Shown: positions 31,700-42,632 of the stretch, in pieces
Layout: every line of letters starts with the position of its first letter
Numbering within the stretch: position 1 is the stretch's first letter
Assembly (NCBI RefSeq): GCF_001704415.2
Contig: NC_030808.1
Location: 134,555,089 to 134,619,088 of the forward strand
Length of the DNA: 64,000 nt
Source: Capra hircus
Taxonomy: Eukaryota > Chordata > Mammalia > Artiodactyla > Bovidae
Direction: 5' to 3'
Notes under the pieces: model-generated
Databases searched by the model: none
What the model saw: only the letters and a program-made list of their open reading frames with translations
Told to the model about the DNA's origin: nothing
Position numbers and translations under genes: made by a program

Positions 31700-33994
31700 G
31701 ATCTTAGAATCCCCTCCTTTATCTTCCCCGGGAAGCTGCCTGCTTCCGGAAACTGATTAGGACTCCAAAGCGCTTATTGGTTTTTGTTATGTGCTGCCAG
31801 TCAAATCAGAAAAAAAGGAATGGCTCCCCAGGCCTTCACAAAATCCTAACTCCAGGGTGGCTTCCTCTCCTGGCTTCCCATCCTGTCCCCAGGGAGCCCG
31901 TCTTGACCTGCCTCTGATGGGTGCCTCTGTGGGAATTTCCCACCCTCGTGCGCGGTCTCCTCCCAGCTGGCCCAACTGGCACCATCAGGGCCAGAGACCA
32001 AGATGAATGGCCTCGCCCCTGCCGAGTCACCTCCCACTGCTCCACTGAGGGCTTGGGGAAAGAAAATGTGGCCCTAAGTCGAAAGCTGTGAGAAAATGGG
32101 CCTGAGTCTGTAGGTCTGTACCTTGGCCTCTACTGGAAAAAGCACCACTGCCTCAGAGGAAGGATCCCTGGGAGCCGAGGCCCCAAGAAAGTGGAAAGCC
32201 ACTGGGCTGAGGGTTTCCACGATGGTGTAGAAACATAACACACACACAAACTGCACTAACCTCTAAACACCACTGAAACAGGTTAGCAAAAAAAGGGCTT
32301 GTACCCAGAACCAAGACTGGGCTATATATGTTTAAGTCACCCTCCAGGGTCTTGAAGAAGAGGAGCTGTTTACTCACTCCTGCGTGAGGGGACAGGCAGC
32401 TTGTTTCCCCAGATACCTGGTCAGTGGAATGGTGGACACTGCCAGGAAGGCGTGGGCTCACACCCCACTTTCTCAGCTTGTTGCAGGTATCCTTCCTAGT
32501 GGGAAAGAAGCTGCGCCCTCACGTTGCTTGCATATGGAAATTTGCATGTTTATCAGCCCATTACCGGTTAGGCACTCACCCTGTGGTTAAAGTGACATCT
32601 GAGCAGCCAGTAATGAAAGAAAGCATGCCTGGAACTTGCATTGCTCACCGTCAGAGAGGGTTGTGAATGTTGCCAGGAAAGACGGGAAAGCAGAAACCAA
32701 ACTCTCATTGGCCAACACCTCAGCTGTAAGAAAGGGCAGGGCAGCAGGGGCACTGGATTGGAGCTTGGCCTTGATTGCTAGCTTACCTTGACCTTGAGAG
32801 CTGGCTTACCTTGCTCAGTTGTTTTCTCAGCCTCTCAAGGGAGGAAAACACTGTGGTCCCTTTTTCCCTGGCCAGGAGGTAGGCCCAGAGTGGTAGACAA
32901 GGTGGCTGGTACAGCTCTGGTTTGAGATGGCAGCCCTAGCTCCAGGTCTGCCTCTTCCCCCGACACAGAAAATGGACATTCCAGACTATCACAACACCCC
33001 AGTGGTTCCTTGAATGGCAGTGCCAGAGCTCTGTCTCGGTGGAGTGTGAGGAGCTTGAAGTATTCATGAAGGACTCAGGAGAAGACCCAGTGATGAGTCT
33101 ATTCACTTCACACACTGACTCAGGACCTACCCCAGGAGACTTACCGTCCACTGGGGGAGAGTGATGTCAGTCCGGCCAGTACAGTGCAATGTGACGAGCA
33201 GCAAGGCAGAGGAAGGCTGGGCAGAGCATGGGCAGGAGGGCCTTCTTCGTGGGAGTGGGAGGTAGAAAGGATGGATTTTGGGGAGGTGAAGGGGTTGGAG
33301 AGAGGCTCTGCCAGAAGAGGAAGCTCTAATTCTTGCCTCTACTCTAGACTCAGTATTGTGAGGCCATCATGCGTTGTGCTACATTTTGCTAAAGAATCTC
33401 CATGCACTTTGCTGGTCACATGGTTAGATCGGCCAGACTTTAAAGCTTGAGTTCTGAGGTCACTTTCTAAAGATGAGTGACTTTGTATTCCCCTCTGGAC
33501 CTGTAATGGGATATGGTTTTAAGACTGAATTTGCCCCCAGAATTGTCTGCTTCCCATGGAGTTACTTGAAGCCAGTATCCCCTTCACTGATGTGTGGACT
33601 GTCATCTCACTCCCTTCCACCCTGTGAGTTTAATGTGTGCAGCAGAACTGGGCAGCTCCCATCCTGTACACTTAGGTGAGTGACTGACCTCCTCTGAGCC
33701 TCATTCCACTCCACCCTTGGGCTTAAAATCAACAGAAGGCTACCAGGTCCTACCTATCCCATATTGAGAAAAATGAATTCGGATCATAAGTCCTTTGGAA
33801 AACTATAGTTTTAAAAAATTTTATTATGGGGAGTAAAGTTTTTAAAATATGAGTGTGCTTTAGAATCATCAGTTGGTGGGAGTGGGGATGAGGGTATATT
33901 TTAAATGTTTTTTTTTTTTAGCCCACTCACAGATTCTGAGTCAGGAGGCCTCAGGTGGGACACTGGATCTGCATGTTTCCAAATCATCCTAAAG
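31700..33994. other. Repeat-poor stretch next to the CpG island
   Basis: About 2.3 kb with no young repeat. A weak MIR-like bit lies near 33672-33740 ('ctcctctgagcctcattcc'). The short frames show no domain. First exons or enhancers linked to the CpG island could be here, but nothing in the sequence proves it. Confidence 0.4.
31931..31941. promoter_or_regulatory. NF-kB-type palindromic site
   Basis: gggaatttccc is a perfect kappaB palindrome, about 240 bases from the CpG island edge. Motif evidence only. Confidence 0.4.
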
Positions 33995-34026
33995 AGTCCT
34001 GATGCCATCAGTCCTTGAATTGCACT

Positions 34027-34166
34027 TGGCTGCGTTGGGTCTTAGCTGTGGCACATGGGCTTGGTTTCTCCACAGCATGTGGGATCTTAGTTCTCTGACC
34101 AGAGATCGAACCCGTATCCTCTGCATTGCAAGGCAGATTCTTAACCACTGGACCACCAGGGAAGTT
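34027..34166 (-). mobile_element. CHR SINE, antisense
   Basis: 'tggctgcgttgggtcttag', 'ttctctgaccagagatcgaa' and 'ccactggaccaccagggaag' are CHR in reverse. Flanks cttgaattgcact (34014-34026) and ctggactgcact (34168-34179) look like a diverged target duplication. Confidence 0.9.
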
Positions 34167-34179
34167 CCTGGACTGCACT

Positions 34180-35433
34180 CGGATAAGAACTGATACCGGT
34201 GACCATGCATCTATTCGCGGTGAGTCCACTTAGAATGAACTCTCCGTATGTCAAGATTTGGACAAATCCCTTGATATTTTTGTAATCTTATGCCTTGGAA
34301 AGGAAGTACATGTGGACTGGGACTGAGGGGGAAGCCTCTCCACTGTGCACAGTGTCCCAGAAAGTAGGCCTACTCCAGTGAGCCCAGAAGAGGGTCACCC
34401 ACAGAAGGCTCCCCTTTCCCCTTCCCCCTCCTTCTGTTACAGGAATTGGGCACTCACGAAGCAGACCAAGAACAAACAAAACCCACCTGATTTGAAATGC
34501 CTCAGCAGGAATCTGAACCAAACCCCAAAGTGTCATCGTTCCAATGACTGGTCTTAAGCAATGTCAGTAACAGTCTTCACAAAACCCAGTGCTTAGCCCT
34601 TTGGTCCACAGCGAACTCTGAGAACTGTGAGGCCAGGAATGTGGCACTCTTGGCAAGTGACACACACCGGGGATCTCTAGGCTCTTTTGATCTGGTCCTC
34701 AGCTTCCAAACGTGCTTTTGCTTGCACCCTTGATATGCCATATGGCTGTACTCCCATCCCTAATACTCGTGACATCAAGGCCCAGGTATGTTTGCTATTA
34801 TAGCAGAGCTCCCTATAAATGATAACAGAAATCATTTCAAATGGTTTGGACAGGTCTGGGTTTGGGAGAATGATGTTTTGTCAGACCTGAATGGTTTGTC
34901 CTTGTTTTTATGTCATATACATCTAAGAGCTCATACAAGGAGTTGAGTGACAGCTCAGTCATTTCTCTTTCTCTGGGTCACTTGTACAGGTATCATTTGT
35001 GTTATCTCCAGACTCTGGTTTCTTTGTAGGGAATTATTAAAAGCTACTTGTCCATCCTGTAAAGACTTTGGGTAAAGTACATAATACACTCTATAAGTTC
35101 AGCCTAACAGGGACACATAACCTCTGTCACACATGCTTTGCTGACACAGGGCTATTTGACATCCATCCAAGTGAGAGAGCCACTACCAATTTGGATATCA
35201 AATGTTAGTGAAACTACATTCTTTCTTTTAGACTACAAGGATAAATAAATACATAAACTAGTGTTTTCTCCCTGGACCTCCAACAGATCACCGTGCAGAC
35301 CCCAATTTGGAGACCAGGGGTCTAACTGTGGATTCTCCCACCCCAGGGACCCACATCTCTGAAAGCCAACCTTCCTCTCTCTGAAAGGGAACCTGACACT
35401 AGCCACAGCCCTCGAAACCACTGGCAAGAAACT
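34180..35433. other. Unique stretch, nothing assigned
   Basis: About 1.25 kb without recognised repeats. Frames of up to 82 residues lack any known feature. Confidence 0.4.
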
Positions 35434-35521
35434 GCAAGGACGGGGGAGCCTGGTGGGCTGCCGTCTATGGGGTCACACACGGTCAGACACGACTGAAGCG
35501 ACTTAGCAGCAGCAGCAGCAG
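35434..35521 (-). mobile_element. Bov-A2 fragment with (AGC)n
   Basis: 'gggggagcctggtgggctgc' then 'gactgaagcgacttagcagc' and an AGC run is one end of a Bov-A2 dimer in reverse. The other monomer is missing. Confidence 0.85.
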
Positions 35522-35854
35522 GGGCATCACGTTCTCCAGTTCAGACATCTGCTGTACCATCCGCAATGGTTAACCTCCACGTCGCTCCGTTTGTCTACCT
35601 GGGGTGCGTGCAGCCTGAAGGCTGTGCTGAGGGCTAGTCTCCTAGAGTCTGGGGGACGCCCTTGGGTTCACAAGTCGAAGCCAGGTGTGTGTTCTATAGA
35701 GGACAAACTGGGTGAGTCCGGAACTGCGGCCGGGTTCCTGACCGGAGCACGGGGAAACAGCGCCCCCTGGTGGTTGGGACACGAGTGCCTCAGAACCTCA
35801 GCATACCTCCTGCTGTAACGCTTGCTGAACCTCGGCTCTGGTGTTCAAGTATTG
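35522..35854. other. Unique stretch holding a strong CTCF motif
   Basis: GC-rich, no repeat or gene recognised. The CTCF motif is listed separately. Confidence 0.4.
35760..35773 (-). promoter_or_regulatory. CTCF core consensus, minus orientation
   Basis: gcgccccctggtgg is the exact reverse complement of the CTCF core CCACCAGGGGGCGC. A full match to this long, GC-rich core is uncommon by chance. CTCF is the zinc-finger protein that anchors chromatin loops; binding here is predicted, not shown. Confidence 0.65.
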
Positions 35855-36025
35855 TGGTGTAGTTAATTGCACAGACACAGCAGGGAAGACCTGGCTCCCT
35901 CTCTGTGCTCCTCTGTGTGATCCCAGGCAAATTAACTTCTTTGAGTACTGGAGTTGTTGCTAGGAGTAAATGAGATACTGAGTGAAAAGTAGAGAAAAAT
36001 ACTGAGCACATAGGAAGAACCGTGC
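35855..36025 (+). mobile_element. MIR SINE
   Basis: 'gtagttaattgcacagacac', 'gtgtgatcccaggcaaatta', 'cttctttgagtactgg' and 'ggagtaaatgagatactg' follow MIR from head to 3' end. Confidence 0.65.
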
Positions 36026-36195
36026 TGTAACATCATTGATTGATATGAATGCCTCTAGACATTTAAAAACACTTGGAAAATATCTCTGGGGGAAGCCTGG
36101 AGGGAGATGGGAAACCATGAGCCGGAACTCTTGTGTTTCTGTGCTAAGAGACACAGATGAGCAGTGACTGTTGTGGGCAGTGATGGTGAGCATCA

Positions 36196-36198
<3 letters not shown>
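36026..36198. other. Short unique stretch
   Basis: Nothing recognised. Confidence 0.4.

Positions 36199-36227
<29 letters not shown>
36199..36227. repeat. (TG)n microsatellite
   Basis: About 14 uninterrupted TG units. Likely polymorphic. Confidence 0.95.
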
Positions 36228-36230
<3 letters not shown>

Positions 36231-37761
36231 TGCAAGCCCAGCTGCAGTTGAAAGGCAGAGAGCTCTGGAAGATGCTCAGGGTTCCTTCCCGGGGGGAGCA
36301 GTGCTGACAACAGGGAAGGCAGTGTCAGTTATTCCTCTAACCACACTGTAAGCTCAGCTCTGAAAGAGGATGAGGATTATTGAGTCACACAGCAATTACT
36401 TATTGATCACTTAGTATGTGCTGGGCAAGGTTATCAAAATGAGCCAGGACACAGGACACTTTCAGATAGAGATCAGGGCCAAACAACAGGGATGTTAGTG
36501 GGTCAGTCTAGACTGGTGGTCTGGGGACTAATGACTGCATTCCCTGCAGCCATCGGGACAGAATCTTGTAAAGTGCACAAAGTCAGACCAGGCAGAGTAA
36601 AGACTTCTCTGCTCAGGTGCCCTGCCAGAAGTGTGTCACCGCCCAGCATTTTTGGAAAGTGCTGGGGCCTGCACAGTCCAGATGAAGCCGGGGGAAATTC
36701 TGAGGTGCAGTCTTTCAATTACCCCTACCTCATCTCTGGGGTTGCATTCAGTTAAAATTTGGTTCTGTTCAAAACTAGAAACTTCTGAGAGTCCCCCTCC
36801 CTACTTGCAGAAAGAAGAGTTTGCTGATGGAGAAAGAAGGAGGGGCTGGTGTCACAAAAGAGATCTGCCAAGTCCTAGTGAGCCCTTCTGGGCCCCTCTT
36901 GGTCCTCCTACAACTCATTGAATAAAATTCTATCAAAATGCACGGGCCGCTTGTTACTGCGCTCCCCATCCTGCCTGCAAATTACAGACCTCTAACACGC
37001 CAACAGCCTTGAGAGGTGCCCTGAGCTCACATTGCTTAGGATTTATATTACTTACTAAACACCTGTTCTGTGCTGAGCAGGGGTAAGAAAGGAAGGTGCG
37101 TGGTCAGAGAAGTGTTTCTGTCCAGGTTAAACATCCCCCTCATCATGATTTGGTCTCTTCTCTCTCTCTGCTCCACTTGTCCCATCCCATTTGCCCAGTT
37201 GGAGACATTAAGGGCTGCCTTTGCTCCACATCTGCCTCCACCAAGCATGACTCATCACATACCCCTCTACCCTCAACATACCATTCTTAGATAAATGCAA
37301 CCTTGCTGGAGCTAATATGAAAAACTGACACTGCTATAGGGTTACAAGCCCTCCTGTAAAGGTCCAGCGCAGCTATTCAGCTTGGGCATGGGCTGATGTG
37401 GGAGATGGATCAGGAACCAGCCACCATTGAAAATACCATGTCTATAGAGACACTTTGAGTTCAGACAGCTGACCCCTGAAGCTCCAGTTCCAGATTGCTG
37501 TAGATCTATTTTCCCTTTCCTAGGCCCCAGGAAGAAAAACCAGGAATCTGTTTCTTTCCTGACTCTCATTCCTCCCCGAGAGCCCTGATCCTGTCTTTCC
37601 TGGTTCTGTCCTCAAACCTCAAGAGGGAGAGAAACAAAGGAAGGAGCCATTCCATGGAAAAGAGCTCTTCCAAATTCAGAAGGCATTTGCAGTTGTTTTT
37701 TGGAGGGTTTAGAAGGCTTTAGTTAAAGATGTATGTAGGCTCAGAGAGCTCTATGAGTGCT
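36228..37761. other. Mostly unique; faint L2 traces
   Basis: Near 36385-36430 ('cttattgatcacttagtatgtg') and 37050-37080 there is L2- or MIR-like text too short to define. The remainder shows no repeat. Frames up to 96 residues have no known domain. Confidence 0.35.
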
Positions 37762-37916
37762 CTGTGACAACCTAGAGGGGTGGGATGTGGTGGGAGGGCA
37801 ACTCAAGAGGAAAATGACATATGTATACCTATGGTTGATCCATGTTGTTTTTATGGCAGAAACCAACACAATATTGTAATTATCCTTAAACTAAAAATAA
37901 ATTTGATGAATAAATG
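37762..37916 (+). mobile_element. Ruminant-type L1 3' end
   Basis: 'caacctagaggggtgggatg', 'tatgtatacctatggttgat', 'aaaccaacacaatattgtaa' and an A-rich tail are the 3' terminus of artiodactyl L1. It is 5'-truncated to about 150 bases. Confidence 0.85.
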
Positions 37917-37927
37917 AGATGAATGTA

Positions 37928-38204
37928 GGGCTTCCCTGGTGCTCCAGTGGTTGAGAATCTGCCTGCCAATGCAGGGAACACAGGTTCAACCCCTGGTCTG
38001 GGAAGATGCCACAGGGCCACTAAGCCCCTGCTCCACAACTGCTGAGCCTGTTCTCCAGAGCCCAAGCTCCACAGCAAGAGAAGCCACTGCAATGAGAAGC
38101 CCGCTCACTGCAACTTGGGAGTAGCCTCCACTCACCACAACTTGAGAAAACCTGTGCATAGCAATAAGGATCCAGTGCAGCTGAAAATAAAATTAATTAA
38201 TTGA
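37928..38204 (+). mobile_element. CHR SINE, full length
   Basis: Complete: head 'gggcttccctggtgctccag', 'ggttcaacccctggtctgg', 'gagaagccactgcaatgaga' and the aaaattaattaatt tail. Flanks agatgaatgta (37917-37927) and agatgtatgta (38205-38215) agree at 10 of 11 bases. It landed in the tail of the L1 just before it. Confidence 0.95.
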
Positions 38205-38215
38205 AGATGTATGTA

Positions 38216-39125
38216 AAACTAAGGTCAAAAAATATTTTTAAGGTAGTTATTAATTCCAGGGGGAGCAACAAAAGAAACATAATAATAATGGACACTTTAA
38301 CTCAGCCATGAACTACACTCACATATTTATCTCAAAAAGTAACTAATATATTAACCAAAAGTCAAGCACAACTGTTGCAGCAGGATGGAGAGAATGGCAG
38401 TGTGGACAGGGAGATGGTAGTAGGGCTGACTCTTCATCTTCCATGGTAGGAAATCAAGGTAAATGTCTGGATTGAGAAACACAAAGAGTTAAAAAATACA
38501 GAGGTACATACCAAAAAAACACTGCTAAAATGTTTAGGAAAGGGTATCAGGAATAAGAAATTGCAGGACAGTGCTATCTATAAACTGGATAAACCACAGT
38601 TTGTTTACACATTTTTTAAAAAAAGCAAGCTGAATGTTGACGAGATAATGGTGAAAAACATTTTCTTGAAGGCAGAGTGAAAAGACCAACAGTTGGAAAA
38701 TGTGAGATAAAAATAAAATGCCACAAGGACGAATGTAGATGTCTGTATACAGGGGAAAAGGCAGAGGACGTAGGAGAGAGGAGACAATTGGAGAAGTAAC
38801 AGAAGACTTTTTTTCTCAAGGCAAAGGACACAGGTCACCTGAAGCCAAGAACATAGATAGGGAGCCAGGACAAAGAAATTCAGAGGGCCAATAAAGACAG
38901 GAAATGATACTAAGCCATACATTCAGCTGAAGAAACTCGTGTGAAAGCAAAGATTTTGTCACCTATCCAGACTGGCAGTACTCAGAGAGCTTGATAATAC
39001 CTACTATTAAAAAGCTAGCAAAGAATGAAACACTGTGATAACTTGTTATTGAGAATGAAATGTGCAAAGTTTTTACAGGGCAAATTGGCACCAAAAAAAG
39101 AAAAAAAAGGATCAAAAAATAAAAT
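38216..39125. other. A-rich stretch, probably decayed LINE, unassigned
   Basis: The style is that of an old plus-strand L1 ('gggggagcaacaaaagaaac'), but no landmark is firm. A 105-residue minus frame (38605-38922) is hydrophobic because the DNA is A-rich on the other strand; I do not call it a gene. Confidence 0.3.
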
Positions 39126-39129
39126 GTCC

Positions 39130-39300
39130 ATATTCATTATTCCAGCAATATCACTACTAAGAATTTATCCCTTGCATATAGTCATTAAAGAATGTCAAGA
39201 TATCTATAGTCATCCAGTGTTTATTATAGCATTGTGTATATAGACATAAAACTTGAGATTATCTAAATGTTCATCAACAAGGTACTGGCTATGTTAGCGA
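39130..39300 (+). mobile_element. Old L1 fragment
   Basis: 'ccagcaatatcactactaag', 'aatttatcccttgcatatag', 'gtttattatagcattgtgta' and 'ctaaatgttcatcaacaagg' are the L1 ORF2 end in sense. Confidence 0.75.
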
Positions 39301-40140
39301 GTCCAAGCTCCTACTCTTCACTTCACAACAGGTCAATAAATACAGAAGTTGTTAGGGCAAGGAATAGTGACTTTCCAGAAAGCCAGCAGACTGAAAAGAT
39401 GGTGGACTAGTATCCCAAATGACCATCTTACTCAAGTTAGAATTCAAATTTCTTTTCTATTAAAAGAGCTTCCCTGATAGATCAGCTGGCAAAGAATCCG
39501 CCTGCAATGTGGGAGACCTGGGTTCGATCCATGGGTTGGGAAGATCCCCTGGAGAAGGGAACGCTACCCACTCCAGTATTCTGGCCTGGAGACTATATAT
39601 ATAATCCATGGGATCGCAAAGAGACAGACAGTTTCACTTTCACTTCACTTTATTTTAAAAGGGGGAGGAGGTATGGTTGGTTGTTGCGAACTCCTTGGTG
39701 CTGGAATCCTTTGTTCTTGTTGCTGTCCGCCTAAGTCAAGTCATGATGTTTCTGTAAACCTGCAACAAACAAATGCTATTTTCTGTTCTGCAACTTTTTA
39801 ATCTGTCTACGAATGGAAACATGTTATACCTTTGAAAGTCAGAGCCTTGAGGATGGGCTATCCTGTATGTTTCAGGCTATAGGCAACATTCTTAACTTGT
39901 AGGGAAAGCAGTAGAATACAAAGATTTAGAAACAGATCCAATAAGGAGTCAGATTTGTTCTTCCTTATCACAGTTAGATCCCTGAGGGAGTGAAGTGAGG
40001 GAGAGCTGATTGTGTTAAGTGTGTGTGTTGAGTACTTTTCAAAAGTGTATTCTATTCATCAGTTGAAATATTTTTTCCTGGAAGGATGGACTCAATGAAC
40101 CAAGGAAAAAGGAGAGAGGGGCTGCAGGTGAGGCCTGAAA
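39301..40140. other. Unassigned stretch split by a Bov-tA
   Basis: 39301-39465 and 39655-40140 read like one moderately old repeat (possibly LTR-like) interrupted by the SINE, but I see no firm terminal or primer-site signal and do not name it. Confidence 0.25.
39468..39649 (+). mobile_element. Bov-tA SINE with internal deletion
   Basis: Head 'gcttccctgatagatcagctgg', B-box 'ggttcgatcca', body to 'cagtattctggcctggag', then a short deletion and 'actatatatataatcc' before 'atgggatcgcaaagag'. Flanks tattaaaag and tattttaaaag suggest the target site. Confidence 0.92.
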
Positions 40141-40149
40141 AAGGCTGTG

Positions 40150-40373
40150 CATACACGCTAAGTCATGTCAGTCACATCCAACTCTTTGCAACCCCATGTA
40201 CTGTAGCCTTCCAGGTTCCCCTGTCCATGGGATTCTCCAGGCAAAAAGACAACTGGAGGGAGTTGTCATGCCTTCCCCCAAGGGATCTTCCCAACCCAGG
40301 AATTGAACCCACGTCTTTTGTCTCCTGCATTGGCAGGTGGGTTCTTTACCACTAATGCCCCCTGGGAAGCCCA
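40150..40373 (-). mobile_element. Bov-tA SINE, antisense, diverged
   Basis: 'tcacatccaactctttgcaa', 'gattctccaggcaaaaagac', 'gggatcttcccaacccagg' and reversed head 'accactaatgccccctggga'. More diverged than its neighbours, so probably older. It faces the Bov-tA at 39468. Confidence 0.9.
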
Positions 40374-40467
40374 AAGAGGGCTGTACCTTTCATTTTTATA
40401 CAGTACAGAACTGTTTCGCTTTTTGCATGACATTTTATTGTTTTATGCTTTTAAAAAATGTTAACTG

Positions 40468-40650
40468 CGGACTTCCCTGGTGGCCCAGTGGTTAAAAATC
40501 CACTTTCCAATACAGGGGATATGGGTTTGATCCCTGATCAAGAAACTAAGATCTGACATACCACAGGGCAACTAAGCCCACATATGGCAACTACTGAGCC
40601 TGTGTACCTCAACAAAGACCCAGTATAGCCAAATTTTTAAAAATAAATAA
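40468..40650 (+). mobile_element. CHR SINE
   Basis: 'ggacttccctggtggcccag', 'gggtttgatccctgatcaag', 'gggcaactaagcccacat' and an aaataaataa tail. Flanks atgttaactg (40458-40467) and atgttagctg (40651-40660) agree at 9 of 10 bases. Confidence 0.94.
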
Positions 40651-40659
40651 ATGTTAGCT

Positions 40660-40839
40660 GGAATTATTTTCATGTTGCTATTATTGCCCTCCTTGTTTTC
40701 TTCATAATATATTTTGGCATTAAACCAAATAAATGTTTTGTTTTGGATTTGTGTGTGTGTTTTTTAAGGGTCCCACTAAGTGCCAATGAAGATGAATAAA
40801 GAAATAACATGTTTAATTGCACTTGGGTAAAATTTCAGA
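40660..40839. other. AT-rich spacer
   Basis: Short GT run near 40751-40760; nothing else recognised. Confidence 0.4.
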
Positions 40840-41150
40840 ACTTAAAGTGTAAAGAGAAAAATCACATACTCTTCCAGAAAGAAAAAAAAAAAGGTTACAT
40901 ATGAAAATAAGATTAAGTCTGACATCAGATTTTTCATCAGGTTTTGAAAGAAAATTAATTTGAATCTGGAACTCTACAGCCAACCAAAAATACCACCAAA
41001 AGGAAAGATAAAAATAAAGACATTTTCTGAAATCCAAGGAGTCAGAAAAGGTAACATTAAAGAACAGCCAATGAAAAATATCACTCAAGAAAATGTCCCA
41101 CTAAAACAAAATAATTCAAAAAAACAGTAAGCGAGATTTTAAAAATAGAA
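40840..41150 (+). mobile_element. Old L1 internal/3' fragment
   Basis: 'cttccagaaagaaaaaaa', 'gtctgacatcagatttttca', 'ctggaactctacagccaacc' and 'aataaagacattttctgaa' match the same old L1 segment type as 24400-24600, in sense. Confidence 0.6.
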
Positions 41151-41921
41151 GCTACATGTTAGAAGAAATATAAACAAAGAAAAAAATAAACAGACACTCG
41201 TTTTGGAATTGGATCTCTGGAACATTCTTCTTTGACCTACAGATGTTTAGAAACTGAAGGTTATTTTCTTCTTTAGAGCTCCAGTCATGCAACTTGACTC
41301 TCTAGCAAATAATATTTACACAATTGTAACATCTGAATTACTTGTTGTAATAACGGTATTTACGTGGGGTTTAATATCTTAGATTCACTCTGTAGACAAA
41401 ACATTTAATGAAATGAACAGAACAGAAAACTTGAAAAAGTAAAGGGGAAATTTTACTTTGCTGAAAGCCAGGGAGCTAAATTCCCTAAATTCCTTTAGCT
41501 GCAATTAGTGTATCAAAGCCAGGCCTGGTTGATTAGGGTTTAGGGGTTCTGTTAAAGAGCCCAGGCCAGATGGAAAGGAAGTGGCTTCAGGGCTGTACTG
41601 GAGGTGTTTTAACTTCCCCAGAGAGATTGTCTTCATCTCCTCCCACCTGTCACTGGCATCATGTTGTTAGCTTGATTCAGCCATGGTATGATATTTACAC
41701 CAAAGATATGGCTAACTCTATGCACTTTTACCTCCTAGAGAGGCTTGTTGTGAGACATTTACCAGCATATCCCTGAGCCTGAAGGAGTATTAGAGCAAAA
41801 AGGAAGATGAAGGTGGTGAAGGCAGGTGGTGGAGGCCACAAGGGTAGATGACTTGGGGGGATTAGTGCTGTTCTTAGTGAAATTTTTTAAGATAGGAGTT
41901 AGCAAACTTTTCCCTAAAGGT
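41151..41921. other. Unique stretch, nothing assigned
   Basis: About 770 bases with no recognised repeat or gene. Confidence 0.4.
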
Positions 41922-41933
41922 TCCAGTGAGTAG

Positions 41934-42256
41934 CTGTGCTGAGTCACTCAGTCATGTCTGACTCTTTGTGACCCCATGGACTGTAGCCCACCAGGCTCTT
42001 CTGTGCATGGGGATTCTCCAGGCACGAATACTGGAGTGGGTTGCCATGTCCTCCTCCAGGGGATCTTCCCAATCCAGAGATCGAACCCTGGTCTCCCGCA
42101 TTGCAGGTGGACTCTTTCTGAGCCACCAGGGAAGCCCATGAATACTGGAGTGGGTAGCCTATCCCTTCTCCAGGGGATCTTCCCAACCCAGGACTTGAAC
42201 TGGGGTCTCCTGCATTGCAGGCAGATATTTTACCAGCTGAGCTACTGGGGAAGCTC
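41934..42256 (-). mobile_element. Bov-tA SINE with two tRNA-like units, antisense
   Basis: A complete reversed Bov-tA (head at about 42120-42137) continues directly into a second reversed tRNA-like unit (head 'gctgagctactggggaagc' near 42236-42254). This is the known chained form of the SINE. Flanks tccagtgagtag (41922-41933) and tccagtgaatag (42257-42268) agree at 11 of 12 bases, so both units arrived as one insertion. Confidence 0.95.
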
Positions 42257-42268
42257 TCCAGTGAATAG

Positions 42269-42632
42269 AACCATCTCAAAACTACTCAGCTTGGCGTTAC
42301 AGCTCAGAAGCAGCCATAGACTACGCTAATGAGCATGGCTGTGTTGCCATAACACTTTAATTTACAAGTTAACTGGACAGCCCCTGAGCCATACATTAAT
42401 AGTTTGTCAAACCCTGGACTAAGATAAATCCCCCAGAAGGGCAATTCAGATTGGCCCAGAAAGTGACACAGCACTCACAACTGTAGGGAGCTAGGTATTT
42501 GACCGAGAAGTTCTTTCTCTGGCTCCCCTTGGCCTCCGAGTGGCTTGAAGGATTCAGAAATTCCTGTATCCCAACAGGTGCTGGAACACAAGGGTGCTGT
42601 ATTAGATAGGATTAGGTTTGGTTTAAAGCAGC
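42269..42632. other. Unique stretch, nothing assigned
   Basis: No gene or repeat recognised. Confidence 0.4.

Noticed and set aside
31204..31707. 167-residue frame through the CpG island as a coding exon
   Set aside because: Proline/glycine/arginine-rich reading typical of GC-rich DNA, with competing frames in all directions and no homology.
38605..38922. Hydrophobic 105-residue minus frame as a membrane protein
   Set aside because: The hydrophobicity follows from A-rich plus-strand LINE-like DNA; no conserved features.
39301..40140. Endogenous retrovirus LTR
   Set aside because: The text reads like a repeat split by a SINE, but I found no paired ends, primer site or viral gene remnant to support it.
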